64,000 bases of DNA from Zygnema cylindricum (GCA_037447655.1 JBBHKE010001841.1:142600-206599), one strand, 5' to 3'. Positions 1-10,052 are shown, numbered from the stretch's first letter. Notes: generated from the sequence alone by a model not told the origin. Program-made: numbers and translations.

Positions 1-17
1 AGATGAGGTGTAGCCAC

Positions 18-522
18 TGTTAGGATAAAGTACTGAGCACTCACTTAGGGACAAAACATTCTCTTCGCTAAGGTAGTGACGACCAACGACGAAGTAGTTT
101 CGTTGCTAGATATTTGAAGTGACGTAGAAAATGTTTGGTCGTTTTGTTTCGCGCGAGTTATAGTCGTACTATAGAAATGACGTTGAAATTGTTTCGTCGC
201 TTCGGTTCACTAAAGTTCTAGTCGTGCCGTGTATTTCAAGTCGGTTGGTAGTTGACTTTCTTTGTTGGTCAACCAACTTAGGACGACTACCTTTTTGTTG
301 GCCGTATAGTTCGCTACGCATTTTTAGTTGTGTAGATATATATTTGTTGAGACTTCGTGGTAGAGTTATCTTTTGGAGGCATAGATTATTAACGAGGCGT
401 AGAAAGGTCAGAAGTAAAAGGGAGAAAGTAAATAAGTTGTATTTACATTGTGTTTAAATATATTGAATGTTTTGAAGGAACACTATTTTGTGTGTATATT
501 TTGTTTGGTTTGTTATCTTTCA
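18..522 (+). repeat. LTR of family Y (5' LTR of a truncated LTR element)
   Basis: The segment begins TGTTAGGAT and ends CTTTCA, and a diverged copy lies in inverted orientation at 43244-43801, so it is a dispersed repeat with LTR-type TG...CA ends. It is followed two bases later by an initiator-tRNA-Met-like primer-binding site, which makes it a 5' LTR. The sequence is unrelated to the copia LTRs that fill the rest of the window. Whether the family is Ty3/gypsy or copia cannot be told, because almost no internal region survives. Confidence 0.7.
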
Positions 523-524
523 TT

Positions 525-604
525 TGGTATCGGAGTGGGTTACTGGCAACGCTTTTCGGTATGGCGGAGAAAGGGAAATCCACAGCGGAACCTAGTGGAG
601 GAGT
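525..604 (+). other. Primer-binding site and start of coding region of element Y, truncated
   Basis: TGGTATCGGAG at 525 resembles the usual plant LTR-element primer site TGGTATCAGAGC, complementary to the 3' end of initiator tRNA-Met. An ATG at 561 opens a reading frame (MAEKGKSTAEPSGG) that is cut after about 14 codons by the 5' LTR of element A. The rest of element Y is not seen in the window. Confidence 0.5.
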
Positions 605-820
605 TGTTGAAATCACTAGATTTATGAAGTATTTTTTAGGTCCGAATAGCTGAATAGAAAAAGAAAAGAAAAGCGCAAGCAGTCTACCTCCACCTCTTTT
701 CTTTGTCCCTCATACTTGTTGTAGTCAATGAAAGAGAGAAAGAGAGAAGTGGAGCCATGGCTGCCTAAGCTCCAGTAGGTAGGACTTAAGAGTGACTTAA
801 GTCACTCTCAACAAAAGGTT

Positions 821-888
821 GAGTCCGGCAGGACTTGAACCTCCGACCGGCAGAGCGAGGCGTAGCTGTCAGCTCTAACCGATCTGTC
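821..888 (-). other. tRNA-like module inside the LTR of A
   Basis: On the minus strand the segment reads like a tRNA: a box-A-like GGTTAGAGC and a perfect box B GGTTCAAGTCC about 40 bases later. It is antisense to the retrotransposon. The same module sits at 7398-7465 in the 3' LTR. The acceptor stem does not close well, so it is a tRNA-derived promoter-like segment and not a tRNA gene. Confidence 0.55.
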
Positions 889-1350
889 GTAAAAGTTCTT
901 TAAAGTACATAGGGCGTGATATATACTTAAACAACGTTTTAATCTCTAATCAGGTGACAGAAGTATGAATGAATGGACATAAAATTAGTTAAAATATAGT
1001 GCGAACATAATCCCGTACAAAAAAAATGAATCGGACATTTGTTTCGACGACTAACATAAAATGTCGATTTTATCCAACAACGCATATCACGGTCGAGATC
1101 TCTGAACGGTCACTTTGGCATTTTGTGATGTGGCATGACCTGGCGCCACGTAGAGAGATAACATTTGGTCATGAGAAATCCGAGGAATATAAGGACGAGT
1201 AAAAAGTGGACACGCGTCCACTTGATGGCCTTTTCGTACATAGGCCGTACAGTTATCTGATTGGTTCATACTGTAGTACATAGGGGTTGTGAGAGGGAAT
1301 TAGGACTTAGCAATTTTTGGTAGACAGTTAGCTCTCTCCTTGAGAATTTG

Positions 1351-1371
1351 TATAAATTGGCATCTTTGCCA
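1351..1371 (+). promoter_or_regulatory. TATA box with abutting palindrome in the LTR of A
   Basis: TATAAAT is followed at once by TGGCATCTTTGCCA, a 5-bp stem (TGGCA/TGCCA) with loop TCTT. The 3' LTR of A (7974-7987) and the 5' LTR of D (9814-9827) have the same palindrome; C, E and F have versions with changed but still pairing stems. This is the likely core promoter of the element. Confidence 0.6.
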
Positions 1372-1551
1372 CCTTATAACTTATCGGTTGGTTTGTTGTT
1401 TTCAGTGATTCTTTTTGCTACGGCCTCAGGGGAGTTCAAAATGCATAAGGGTGTAGTCAGATTGTCAACTTGTGTGCATGGGCAGCAGTGGTTGTGGTTG
1501 AAAGTGGGTTAGTTAAATACTACCTAAAGGCTTCTTGAATTTTGTAGTCCA

Positions 1552-2500
1552 ATGGAGGACACAGAATTGCAGGTTATGGGCCCACCCTTTAGGGTGCCCA
1601 TCTTCAATGGATCTGGGTTCATCTATTGGGAAGCCATGATGACAGGGGCTTTGTGCGAATTACGATACTAGAGTATTATCAGTGGACAAGTGAAACGTCC
1701 ACCTCAGGGAAATCCACCAAGGTTTGGTGGAATAAAGCTTTTTGCAGCAACATCTGCTGCAGCAGAGGAGGCAGATGTTGGGGACAACACTGTGTCCAAA
1801 AAGGGGAAAGAGAAGGAGACACCTCTTGCTCCTATTGCCACGACACCCAGAGCGACGACCTTGAATACCGCGGAGAACGATACCCAAATGTGGGAAGACA
1901 CCAACATGGCTGCAAAAAACTTTATTTTAAGACACCTCACTCAGGCTTTGGCAACCCCTCACCTTCACATTTACAAGGACGAAGAGTTGTGGGTGAGTTT
2001 GGTGGAGATCTTTAGAGGTGGTACTATTTAGGAGCTCCAGTTGGCTGAGCAAAAGTTAGGGAATTATACTTACAAAGGGGGAAAGATGTTAAACTATTGT
2101 AATGATCTCTCTTGTTTGTATATGGAGGTGGAGAGTGCCGAGTGGACAGGTACAATGAAGATGAAAGTTAAACCTCTCATCATGAAGTTACCCGACGAGT
2201 ATGAAAACATAGTGTACCGAGTAAAGGAGATGATTGGGAGTTCATGGAAGTGGAACACAGTGGTCCGGATGATACTTGTGCAAGAGGACACAATTGAGAA
2301 AAGGAGAGGGAGAAAGAGCATCCAAGCTCTAGCTACAGGAGCTAACCGATGGGGGAAGGATCCAAAGAAACTGTACAAAAGAGAGAGAGAGATCAGTCTG
2401 GAGGACCAAGGCCTACAAAGGGTCTTTGTCATTTTTGCAAAAAGTCGGGACACTTCATTGCAGATTGCGTCAAGTTGTGGGAGGTGAGGCTCTTAGAGAA
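1552..2500 (+). pseudogene. gag of element A, broken
   Basis: The frame opens at ATG 1552 within the LTR (MEDTELQ), continues through the primer site (VMGPP) into a capsid-like region with F-N-G and I-Y-W motifs, and hits a TAG about 40 codons in. The frame resumes at 1690-2031, then after another TAG at 2041-2487, where Y-C-N-D-L and L-P-D-E-Y-E-N are typical of this copia gag (UBN2-like). A frameshift near 2350-2400 moves it into the frame carrying the zinc knuckle. No functional capsid protein can be made. Confidence 0.85.
1572..1586 (+). other. Primer-binding site of A (internal initiator tRNA-Met type)
   Basis: GGTTATGGGCCCACC directly follows the LTR end CA. It is complementary to the anticodon-stem region of initiator tRNA-Met, the half-tRNA priming known for Drosophila copia, and not to the tRNA 3' end. 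It also encodes gag residues V-M-G-P because the reading frame started upstream in the LTR. Confidence 0.75.
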
Positions 2501-3266
2501 CCGTGGGGGGGGGACTTTTGGAGGGAAGAAGAAAGAACTTGTGGTCACAAAAGTAAAAAGAGAGAGCGAGGATAAATCCTATAATGAGGATGATGGGGAG
2601 CTTCTTCTTGACGAAAGTCTAAAGGAGAAGGAGATTCCTTGGAGACAGAAGTGTGCTCTTAGAGTAATTCGAGAAGCTCCACAAGAAGGATGGATCATTG
2701 AACCAGGTGCATCCATGCATATGTGTCGTGATAAACACCTCTTCACTAAGCTAAGAAAGATCCCTACAGTAGAAATAGAGTATGGGGATGGGAGAGTGGT
2801 TATTACAAATCTAGTGAGGTCGGTAGATTTGAAGGTCTTAGTGGAGGGTAAGACTTCTATACTCACCTACTCAGATGTTCTCTACTTTCCTCAACTAAGT
2901 AAAAATCTTGTCTTTACGACTGTGTTAGATGACAAAGATTTTGATACCTTCACTAGAAAGGGAGTCTTTAAAGCTAACTATTGGGATGAAGTCTACTTCA
3001 CGGCAGATAAGGGTAGCCAAGGAATTTTTGGGCTTAAACTAAATAATGAAAAGAAGAATGCTTATTATGTTGATGTTCCAAAGTTGATGGTTTGGCATAA
3101 GCGGTTGGGGCATCTGCATTTTGACAGGCTGAGGGAAGTGAAGAAGCTTGGCGTAGTAGAAGGCATACAATTTGAGGATAATAAAATGGTGGATGAATGT
3201 AGTGATTGTGCCCAAGATAAGGCTCACAGACTTCTTTTTCCCAAAGCCGCCATATATAGGGGTTAA
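2349..3266 (+). pseudogene. Nucleocapsid, protease and pre-integrase region of A
   Basis: An open frame of about 305 codons contains the CCHC knuckle CHFCKKSGHFIADC, then a basic linker, then the aspartic protease motif, then the pre-integrase zinc domain (WHKRLGH ... CSDCAQDK). The catalytic D-T-G-A of the protease reads E-P-G-A here, so the active-site aspartate is gone even though the frame is open. The frame stops at 3266, just before the integrase core. Confidence 0.85.
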
Positions 3267-4046
3267 AAAGTACTAGATCTGGTCCACACCGAAATCTGGG
3301 AACCTCCAAAAGTACCTTCGGTCGGAGGGAAGAGGTTTTTGTTGACAATAACCGATGACTGGTCCAGATATACTAGAGTCTATCTTAAAAACAAAGTCTG
3401 AAACACCAACTTACTTCAAAGAATATAAAGCTTGGAGTGAGAAGTTGCCTGGACCCTCATTAAGAATATAAGAAGTGATAATGTGGGAGAATATAACTCT
3501 AACCAGTTTGAGGAACACTTGAGAGATAAGGGAGTTCAGCACTAGAAAATTGTACCATATAACTCGGAACAAATTGTTGTAGCTGAGAGGTTGAACCGTA
3601 CACTAAGAGATAGTGTATGAGGTATGTTGGCCGATAAGAAAATAGGAAAGAGATTTTGGGTAGAAGCCATGAACTGTGCCAACAACATTAAGAATAGAGT
3701 CCTTACCTCAGCCGTAAAAGGAATGACACCTTATGAGAGATGGGTTGGAAGGAAACCATATATCTTTCACCTTAAAGTGTTCGGTAGCCAAGTTTACAGT
3801 CTTGATGCGAAGAGGAAAAACTGGAATCTAGATGCTACGGGAAAACCTGGATACTCTGTAAGATATGATGAGGATGTTAAAGGATATAGAGTCTATGACT
3901 TAGCAAAGAAAGATATCATTTTGGTCAAACACCTAGTTGTTATGGATGAAGGGAAGTCATTTGATCGTTTCAATTATACCAAGAAGATAAGAATCAGTTT
4001 TGAGTCCAAAGTGAGGAGGACTCGGTACTTCCCGAAAGGGACGTAA
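3267..4046 (+). pseudogene. Integrase core and C-terminal region of A, broken
   Basis: The rve-type integrase is visible in pieces: LTITDDWSRY with the first aspartate, RSDN-GEY with the second, and a degenerate E-Q-x-V-V-A-E-R-L-N-R-T region with the glutamate. Several frame changes and stops interrupt it between 3267 and 3620. The open stretch 3624-4046 covers the end of the core and the following copia segment (R-V-F-G-S-Q-V-Y, G-Y-x-V-Y-D). Domain order is as expected downstream of the zinc domain. Confidence 0.8.
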
Positions 4047-4054
4047 AATAAATA

Positions 4055-5202
4055 GTGATTGCAAATTCAGCGGAGATCCAAGATACAAGAGATTTGTCGG
4101 AAACCTCACATATTCCTATGGACTTCGAGGAGACAGAAGTGGAACCAACTTCCATGGACAAGGAAGCCGATGAGACAGTAAGAAGAAATCCAAGACTTCC
4201 CTCCATTCTAGCTTCAAAGTTTGAGCGAGGGAGAAGGAGCAGTAAACAAATAAAAGAAAAACATGCCGCTCATAAAGTAACTAAGTTATCTCACCCTGAT
4301 GAGCCTCAGACATACTAGGAGGCAGTCAACAGTCCGGAGAAAGACAGATGGATTAGAGCCATAAATGATGAGATGGCCTCTATAATGGAAGAAAATACTT
4401 GGGAACTAGCGGACTGTCCTTTGGACAGAAAATTGATTAGTTGTAAATGGGTGTTTAAACTGAACTATACCCAGATAATACCATCGAAAGATAAAAAGCT
4501 CTGTTGGTAGCAAAGGGATTCACTCAAAAAGAGGGAATTCACTATGGGGAGACTTTTGCTTTAGTTGTTCGGTTCCCATCAGTAATGATTCTCCTCAATC
4601 TAGCAGCAACGGAAGACATGGAAATACACTAGATGGATATTAAGACAACCTTTCTCAATAGTGAGTTAGAGGAAGAAATTTTAATGCGGCAACCAAAGGG
4701 GTTTATGGAGGAAGGAGAAGAGAGCAAAGTCTGAATCCTCATAAAGTCCTTATAATGATTCGAGCAGGCTCCCCGATAGTGGAATAAGAAACTAGATGAG
4801 TTTCTCACTAGTCTATGATATATCCGGATCAGCTCTAACCATTCTATTTATATGTTTGAAGATGTGAATGGTGTGATTTTTATTGCAATTTATGTGGATG
4901 ATCTACTGGTGTTAAATAAGTCTTTGGAAAAGATCAATAAGTTGAAGAAAGATCTTAGAAGCAGATTTGACATGAAAGATTTAGGGGAGGCAAGATATAT
5001 TTTGGTAATTCAAATGGCGAGAGATAAGGGAAAAAAGATCATTAGACTTACTCAGAAAGAAGCAACAGGTAATATGCTTGAGAAATTTCAGATGGAAAAG
5101 ACAAACACTTGTACCACTCCCATGGACTTGAAGAAAGTAAGTGATGGAAGTGTAGAAGGAGGAGTGATAATCTTAGAGGATCAAATTAGTCTAGAAGAAT
5201 AA
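4055..5202 (+). pseudogene. Linker and reverse transcriptase of A, broken
   Basis: An acidic linker (4055-4318) leads to the RVT_2 reverse transcriptase. Recognisable are W-E-L-A-D and C-K-W-V-F-K near 4400-4460, the palm region with stops around 4500-4800, and an open frame 4852-5202 with the catalytic box YVDDLLVL followed by M-K-D-L-G-E-A. At least six stops or shifts occur between 4318 and 4850. Confidence 0.85.
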
Positions 5203-5537
5203 GAGTTTATGAATTCTATCCCTTATAGGAAGGTTGAAAGAAGTCTAATAAACTTTATGAACTGTACCAGGCCGGACATAGCGGCAGCAGTTGGAGTACT
5301 CAGTAGGAGTCTTAATGACCTTAGAAAAAAAGACATGGAGGAAGCCAAGAGAGTCATGAGATATCTGGTGGGAATGAGAGAGTTATGGTTTCATTTAGGA
5401 GGGGAGCACATTGATATCAGTACTTGGAGTGATGCTTGTTTTGGGGATGCACCTATGAGAAGATGCACTTCTGGGTATGTGTTGTATGCAGGGGAAGGTG
5501 CTTGTTGTTGGAACAGCAAACAACAAAAGGTGGTTGC
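5203..5537 (+). pseudogene. RNase H of A, first part
   Basis: The copia connection and RNase H region starts with Y-R-K-V-E-R-S-L and N-C-T-R-P-D-I-A-A-A-V, then T-W-S-D-A with a catalytic aspartate and C-C-W-N-S-K. The frame is interrupted at 5537 by a solo LTR. It resumes after 6811. Confidence 0.85.
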
Positions 5538-5853
5538 TGAAACTTTGAGACCTCCATTGGCCCTCAGAGTAGGCAGATCCAAAAAGAAGCTAATCTAGGT
5601 AGTGCCGACTCCAACTTGATATAAACCCAAATAACTGACCCCTTGATAGTAAAAACCCCAATACAGCTTCACCCCTGTGAAAGAATACTTTCTGTGTGCT
5701 CAGTTCCACCACAGAATGCAAAGGTAGAATATGAGATTTGGACACATTCACCCACTTTGACTTTCCCTTATAATAAGTGCCACTTTGGCACGCAAAGACA
5801 CTTACCGACTACACCCCTTTTTAGCCTGGACTCCCATGAGTCCGCAGCAAAAA

Positions 5854-6017
5854 GAATCACCTAAAATGGTCAAGTAAATTGATAGTTATGGCTGGCCAAA
5901 GTTTGCCATTTATACAAGGTGCTCTCTGGGAGAGCGAATCACCTAAAATGGTCAAGTAAATTGATAGTTATGGCTGGCCAAAGTTTGCCATTTATACAAG
6001 GTGCTCCCTGGGAAGAG
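5854..6017. repeat. Tandem duplication of 82 bp within S1
   Basis: Two adjacent copies with period 82 bp start GAATCACCTAAAATGG at 5854 and 5936. The duplication covers the core promoter palindrome region, so S1 has two copies of its likely promoter. Confidence 0.85.
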
Positions 6018-6540
6018 CAGCTACCTACCCAAAATATTCTAAGTCCTATTCCCCTTCTAAAAATCTATCTACTGAAGTACGACACCAATCAAATTACTGT
6101 GTCGTACATAAAAGTATAGGTACCGGTGTACTTTCTGTACGACCATCGTACGACATGGCCAAAATGTCGACACGTGTCATAGCCAAATTTGTTCCCGCAA
6201 TCTCCAGAGTCGCGGCAATCCAACATTGTTGCGCCACGTGTCACATGACGTGGCGATGACTGAAAAACGCCAAAAGTACATATTTCGTGATCGCGGCGCC
6301 TATCGTGGCCGTCCGATCAAACCGGATACAATTGTAGCCGTTGAAAATACACCCGCGATATTTGTTTCGCGTTCAAAACAAATGCGCGGTATCCGTTTCA
6401 TAAAATACATTAAATCGTACTCCGTACTATACAAAACTGTATCTATACATTACGTATCTATTTTCTGTTAGACGAAATAGTCTACGTGTAAAAACATAAA
6501 TATCTGTCAAACCTATTATACTTTAGCACTGGATTTAAAC

Positions 6541-6612
6541 TTATTGGTTGAAGCTAACGGCTAGTTTGACGGACGGCAGGTACCCAGATCAAATCCTCGG
6601 TCCGTCAAACCT
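6541..6612 (+). other. tRNA-like module in S1
   Basis: A tRNA-like stretch with box-B-like GATCAAATCC and GC-rich flanks lies antisense to the LTR, as in the other LTR families. The cloverleaf is poor. Confidence 0.4.
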
Positions 6613-6816
6613 TTTAGATAACTCTATCAAGATTTGCCTTCTTGTCCTCTTTGGACAGCCTAGGCAGCCATGGATCCAACTCCTCTTCAAGTCTTCAGTG
6701 ACTGCGACAAGTGTGGGGACTTGAGTGAAGAGTTAGAGGCAGGCAGTCACTGTCCCCTTTTTGCCTTTTATTTTACAATCTCAAGACTTAGAAAATACTT
6801 AAATTTCAACAGTTGC

Positions 6817-7165
6817 TCAATGTACTATGGAGGCTGGGTATATGGCCTCTTGTTCTGCTGTGAAAGAGCTGATGTGGGTCAAGTCTTTGTTGCAAGAACT
6901 AGGGTATGTGAAAGAGGGAGTGCATGAAGTCTTTTGTGATAATCAGGTTGCCATTGCAATTACACCCAATCCAAAACATCATTTTAAAGCTAAGCATATC
7001 GACATAAGATTAAGCTTCGTAAGGGAAAAAGTTGAAAATAAAAATGTGAATCTTGTGTATAGTTCTGATGAATAAATGGTGGTTGACATGATGACCAAAC
7101 CAGTGCCCTCTCCCAAGTTAAAATGTTGTAGGGAAAAATGTGGATTGAAAGAAAAGTCAAAATTA
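6817..7165 (+). pseudogene. RNase H of A, second part
   Basis: The frame resumes after S1 with M-E-A-G-Y-M-A, C-D-N-Q-V-A, H-H-F-K-A-K-H-I-D-I-R and M-M-T-K-P-V-P-S-P, the usual end of a copia polyprotein. One TAA falls near 7073. A purine-rich tract (AAGAGGAG) just before 7185 is the polypurine tract. Confidence 0.85.
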
Positions 7166-7184
7166 GACTAGAAAATAAGAGGAG

Positions 7185-8185
7185 TGTTAAAATTACTAGA
7201 TTTATGGAGTATTTTTTAGGTCTGAATAGCTTAGTAGAAAAAGAAAAAAAAAGCGCAAACAGTCTGCTTCCACCTCTTTCCTTGATCCCCTATACTTGTT
7301 GTAGTTACTAAAAGAGAGAGAGTGTAGTGGAGCCATGGCTGCCTCAGCTTTATATGCAAGACTAAAGAGTGACATAAGTCACTCTCAACAAAAGGTTGAG
7401 TCCGGCAAGACTCGAACCTCCGACCGGCAGAGCGAGGCGTAGCCGTCAACTCTAACCAATCTGTCATAGAAGTCCGTTAAAATACACAGAGTGTGATAAA
7501 TACTTTAAGTGTGTTTTAATCTGTAATATGATTAACAAAATTATGAATGAATTGACATAGAACTAATTAAATTACAGTGCAAACATTATCCCGCACTAAA
7601 CAAATGAATCGAACATTTGTTTCAACGGCTAACATTAAATGTCGGTTATTATCCAACGCCGCATATCATTGCTAAGATCTCGGAATGGTCACTATGACGT
7701 TTTGTGACGTGGAATGACCTGGATCCACTTGGAGAGATAACATTTGGTCGCGAGAATTTCGGTGAATGTAAGGACGAGTAAACAATGGACACGCGTCCAC
7801 TCAATGGCCTTGTCGTACACATGCCGTAAAATAAGTACATCGACAGTAGTACTTTCATTACTGTACAGTTATCCGATTGGTTCGTGCTGTAGTAGATAGG
7901 GGTTTTGAGAGGGAATTATGACTTAGCATTTTTTGGTAGACACTTAGCTTCCTCTTCGAGAGTTTGTATAAATTGGCATCTTTGCCACCTTATAACTTAT
8001 CACCTGATTGGCCGTTTTCATTGATTTTTTTTGATACAGACTCAAGGGATTCGAAAATGCACAGGGGTGTAGTCAGATTACCAACTTGTCTGATTGGGCA
8101 GCAGTGGTTGTGGTTGAAAGTGGGTTAGTTAAAATCTATCTAGAGGCTTCTTGAATTCTGTAGTCGAATGGGGGACACAATTGCA
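7185..8185 (+). repeat. 3' LTR of element A
   Basis: It matches 605-1571 along its length and ends ACAATTGCA. It repeats the antisense tRNA-like module, the TATA/palindrome core (7967-7987) and the gag initiator region, although here the ATG has become part of AATGGGGGAC. Confidence 0.9.
7398..7465 (-). other. tRNA-like module in the 3' LTR of A
   Basis: Counterpart of 821-888. On the minus strand it has a box-A-like GGTTAGAGT and box B GGTTCGAGTC. Confidence 0.5.
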
Positions 8186-8518
8186 GAACCTACACAATGC
8201 TAAATAATTATCAAACCCTATGTATTCTAACAAACTTCAACGACAGACACGCTAAAGCTGCCAGCTACGCCTCGCTTTGCCAGTCAGAGGTTTGAGTCCT
8301 GGCGGACTCACGTTTTTGATAAGAGTGCTTATGTCACTCCTTAGTTCTACCTAAGGAGCTGAGGTAGCCATGGCTCCATCTCCCTCTCTATCCTTTAGTG
8401 ACTACAACAAGTATGGGGACTAGAGAGAGGAGATGGAGACACGTTGCCCATGCTCTTTCCTCCTTTTTTTTTAATCAATAAGAACTTAGAAAATACCCTC
8501 TAAATCTAGTGATTTCAA
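8186..8518 (-). repeat. Fragment of an A-type LTR, minus strand
   Basis: Read on the minus strand, its start (TTTGAAATCACTAGATTTAG at about 8517) matches the start of the LTR of A, and it carries the same tRNA-like module (8241-8309). Only the first third of an LTR is present. It abuts the truncated LTR of E, so this joint is a rearrangement and not a clean insertion. Confidence 0.65.
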
Positions 8519-8520
8519 AA

Positions 8521-8945
8521 AAAAGTTCATTCCAAGATGGCGGCGTGAACTTCAACCGTACGATTGCGCTAATTTGTGGGGTTCCATCCGCGTCGGTATA
8601 CTAGATACATTTATATGTACACCGTTGGTCCTTTGTTTCGTTAAACATATGAGTCGTGCTAAATTTATTTAAAAAATCTATGATACCCCATATATGTATC
8701 GAATCATCTACGACTTGGCAGATAAGCCGGATGGCTATTGCGTACGGCACTATCCTACAAGACCTAGGATCAAATCCTAGTTTGACCACCAATTTTTGCA
8801 GGGGACTAATCCTCGTGTCTGCCTCTCTATCTTCATAAGGCAGCCATGGTTGCTCTTGAGTTCTCAGTGACTACGACAAGTACGACGACTCACTAACAAC
8901 ACAAACCGCCAAAAATATAAAATTTATAAAATACCTTTTTAAACA
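8521..8945 (-). repeat. 3' LTR of E, truncated
   Basis: Matches 40735-41155 of the 5' LTR, including the tRNA-like module near 8714-8795. The distal half of the LTR is missing. On the minus strand it starts TGTTTAAAAAGG after the polypurine tract AAGGGGAG. Confidence 0.8.
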
Positions 8946-9045
8946 CTCCCCTTGTTTTCTAATCTATCTTTTGCTTTAGTCCACAATTATCCCTATAAAA
9001 TACCAATCTAGGTGAGGGCACCGATTTAGTTATCATGTTTGCTAA
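8946..9045 (-). pseudogene. Tail of the E polyprotein and polypurine tract
   Basis: On the minus strand it encodes the closing M-I-T-K-S-V-P-S-P region of a copia polyprotein and then the polypurine tract. Its upstream codons continue at 26845, on the far side of element D. Confidence 0.75.
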
Positions 9046-10037
9046 TGTTGAAAAACTGAGTTATTTTATTTTTTCTAGGTCAAAATTTAAAAATAAAATG
9101 GACTTAATTTATAGTAGGCTCCACTCTCTCTCTCTCTCCTGTTGCCATACTTGTTGCAATCCCTGAAGACTCGTCAGAGAGAGATGAAGCCATGGGTGCC
9201 TAAGCAGCCACAAGAGGGGAGGTAGATGAATCTTCAGCAAAAAGGTTGTCGCACCAAGGATTTGATCTTGGTCCCTATAGTCCGTCATAGTAGCCAGTAG
9301 CCGGTAGCGTTGTCCTATAGTTTGAGACTAGTGCTAAGATAGATGGGGTATGATAACTATATAAACCAATACAATTGGATTAAGCCGATTAACGAAATTA
9401 TAGAACAGTAACATAGAAACATTTAAAGTATTTAGTAGGCCCACGGTCTACTATATTGAACGGCTCATATTGAATTCTGGTTTACATCGGACAGCTCCTA
9501 TTCAAGCCGCTATTGCGGAATAGTCGCTTTGGCCATTTTTGGACGTTATGTCACCAAGTGCCACGTGGCAACTCATCATTCGATTACAAGAATTGCGAAA
9601 AACCGGGAGGCAAGTCGGAAGGTGACGGGTGTCCCCTCCATGTCCATGTTGTACAATGGCCATACAGAAAGTACATCGACGTCAGTATCTTTCTGTACAG
9701 TACACTCATTTGATTGGACCTGTACACCAGTAGTAGGGTGTTTAGTGAGGGGTTTATGACTTAGTGTTTTTTGGTAGATGCGCGCCTCTCTCTTAGAGAG
9801 CTTGTATAAAAATTGGCATCTTTGCCACCTAATAAATAATCGTTTGGTTGGGCGTTTTTGAGAAATTCTTTTTGCATCGGGCTCAGAGAAGTGTATCCTT
9901 CACAAGGGTGAAGGCTGTAAGGGAATTTGCCTTCCAAAGTGGCAGTTGTTCCTAGGTAAAGAGAGGCACTTCAATTTATCCTAGAGGCTTGTAGTAAGCT
10001 GCATATTATGTGCACCATTGGAGGTCACAAAATTGCA
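9046..10037 (+). repeat. 5' LTR of D
   Basis: Starts TGTTGAAAAACTG, ends AAAATTGCA. Contains an antisense tRNA-like module (9252-9331), a G-box CCACGTGG at 9561-9568, several GTAC sites (9650-9730), TATAAA at about 9805 and the palindrome TGGCATCTTTGCCA at 9814-9827. The gag ATG has mutated to ATT. Confidence 0.85.
9252..9331 (-). other. tRNA-like module in the LTR of D
   Basis: On the minus strand a box-B-like GATCAAATCC is flanked by paired GGGACCAAG/CTTGG, as in a T arm. Antisense to D. A counterpart lies near 26060-26155. Confidence 0.4.
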
Positions 10038-10052
10038 GGTTGTGGACCCACC
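10038..10052 (+). other. Primer-binding site of D
   Basis: GGTTGTGGACCCACC directly after the LTR: two changes from the half-tRNA-Met site of A and F. Confidence 0.65.

Larger units (their letters stand above)
605..1571 (+). repeat. 5' LTR of element A
   Basis: It starts TGTTGAAAT and ends GAATTGCA, immediately before the primer-binding site. The partner is 7185-8185. Its features are an antisense tRNA-like module near the start (821-888), a TATA box at 1351, and the gag start codon at 1552, inside the LTR. GTAC occurs several times between 1230 and 1280. Confidence 0.9.
5538..6811 (-). mobile_element. Solo LTR S1, inserted in RNase H of A
   Basis: On the minus strand it begins TGTTGAAATTTAAG and ends CAAAGTTTCA. 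It is bracketed by a perfect five-base target duplication GTTGC (5533-5537 and 6812-6816), and the RNase H codons on both sides join across it. There is no internal region, so it is a solo LTR. It is related to the LTRs of element F (30713-32338, 34294-35417). Confidence 0.9.
605..8185 (+). mobile_element. Copia-type LTR retrotransposon A, decayed, with a nested solo LTR
   Basis: Two direct LTRs (605-1571 and 7185-8185) flank a degenerate copia polyprotein in the order gag, zinc knuckle, protease, integrase, reverse transcriptase, RNase H. The internal region carries many stops and frameshifts, so the copy cannot encode working proteins. A solo LTR interrupts RNase H at 5538-6811. The five bases on either side (GGAGT and GAACC) do not match, so the target duplication is lost or one end has been rearranged. 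Confidence 0.9.

Noticed and set aside
224-653. Two small frames near the window start
   Set aside because: They fall within LTR Y and cross into the LTR of A; no protein motif. Explained by the LTR and leader annotation.
821-888. Genuine tRNA gene on the minus strand
   Set aside because: Box motifs are good but acceptor and anticodon stems do not pair, and the segment is repeated in every LTR of the family.
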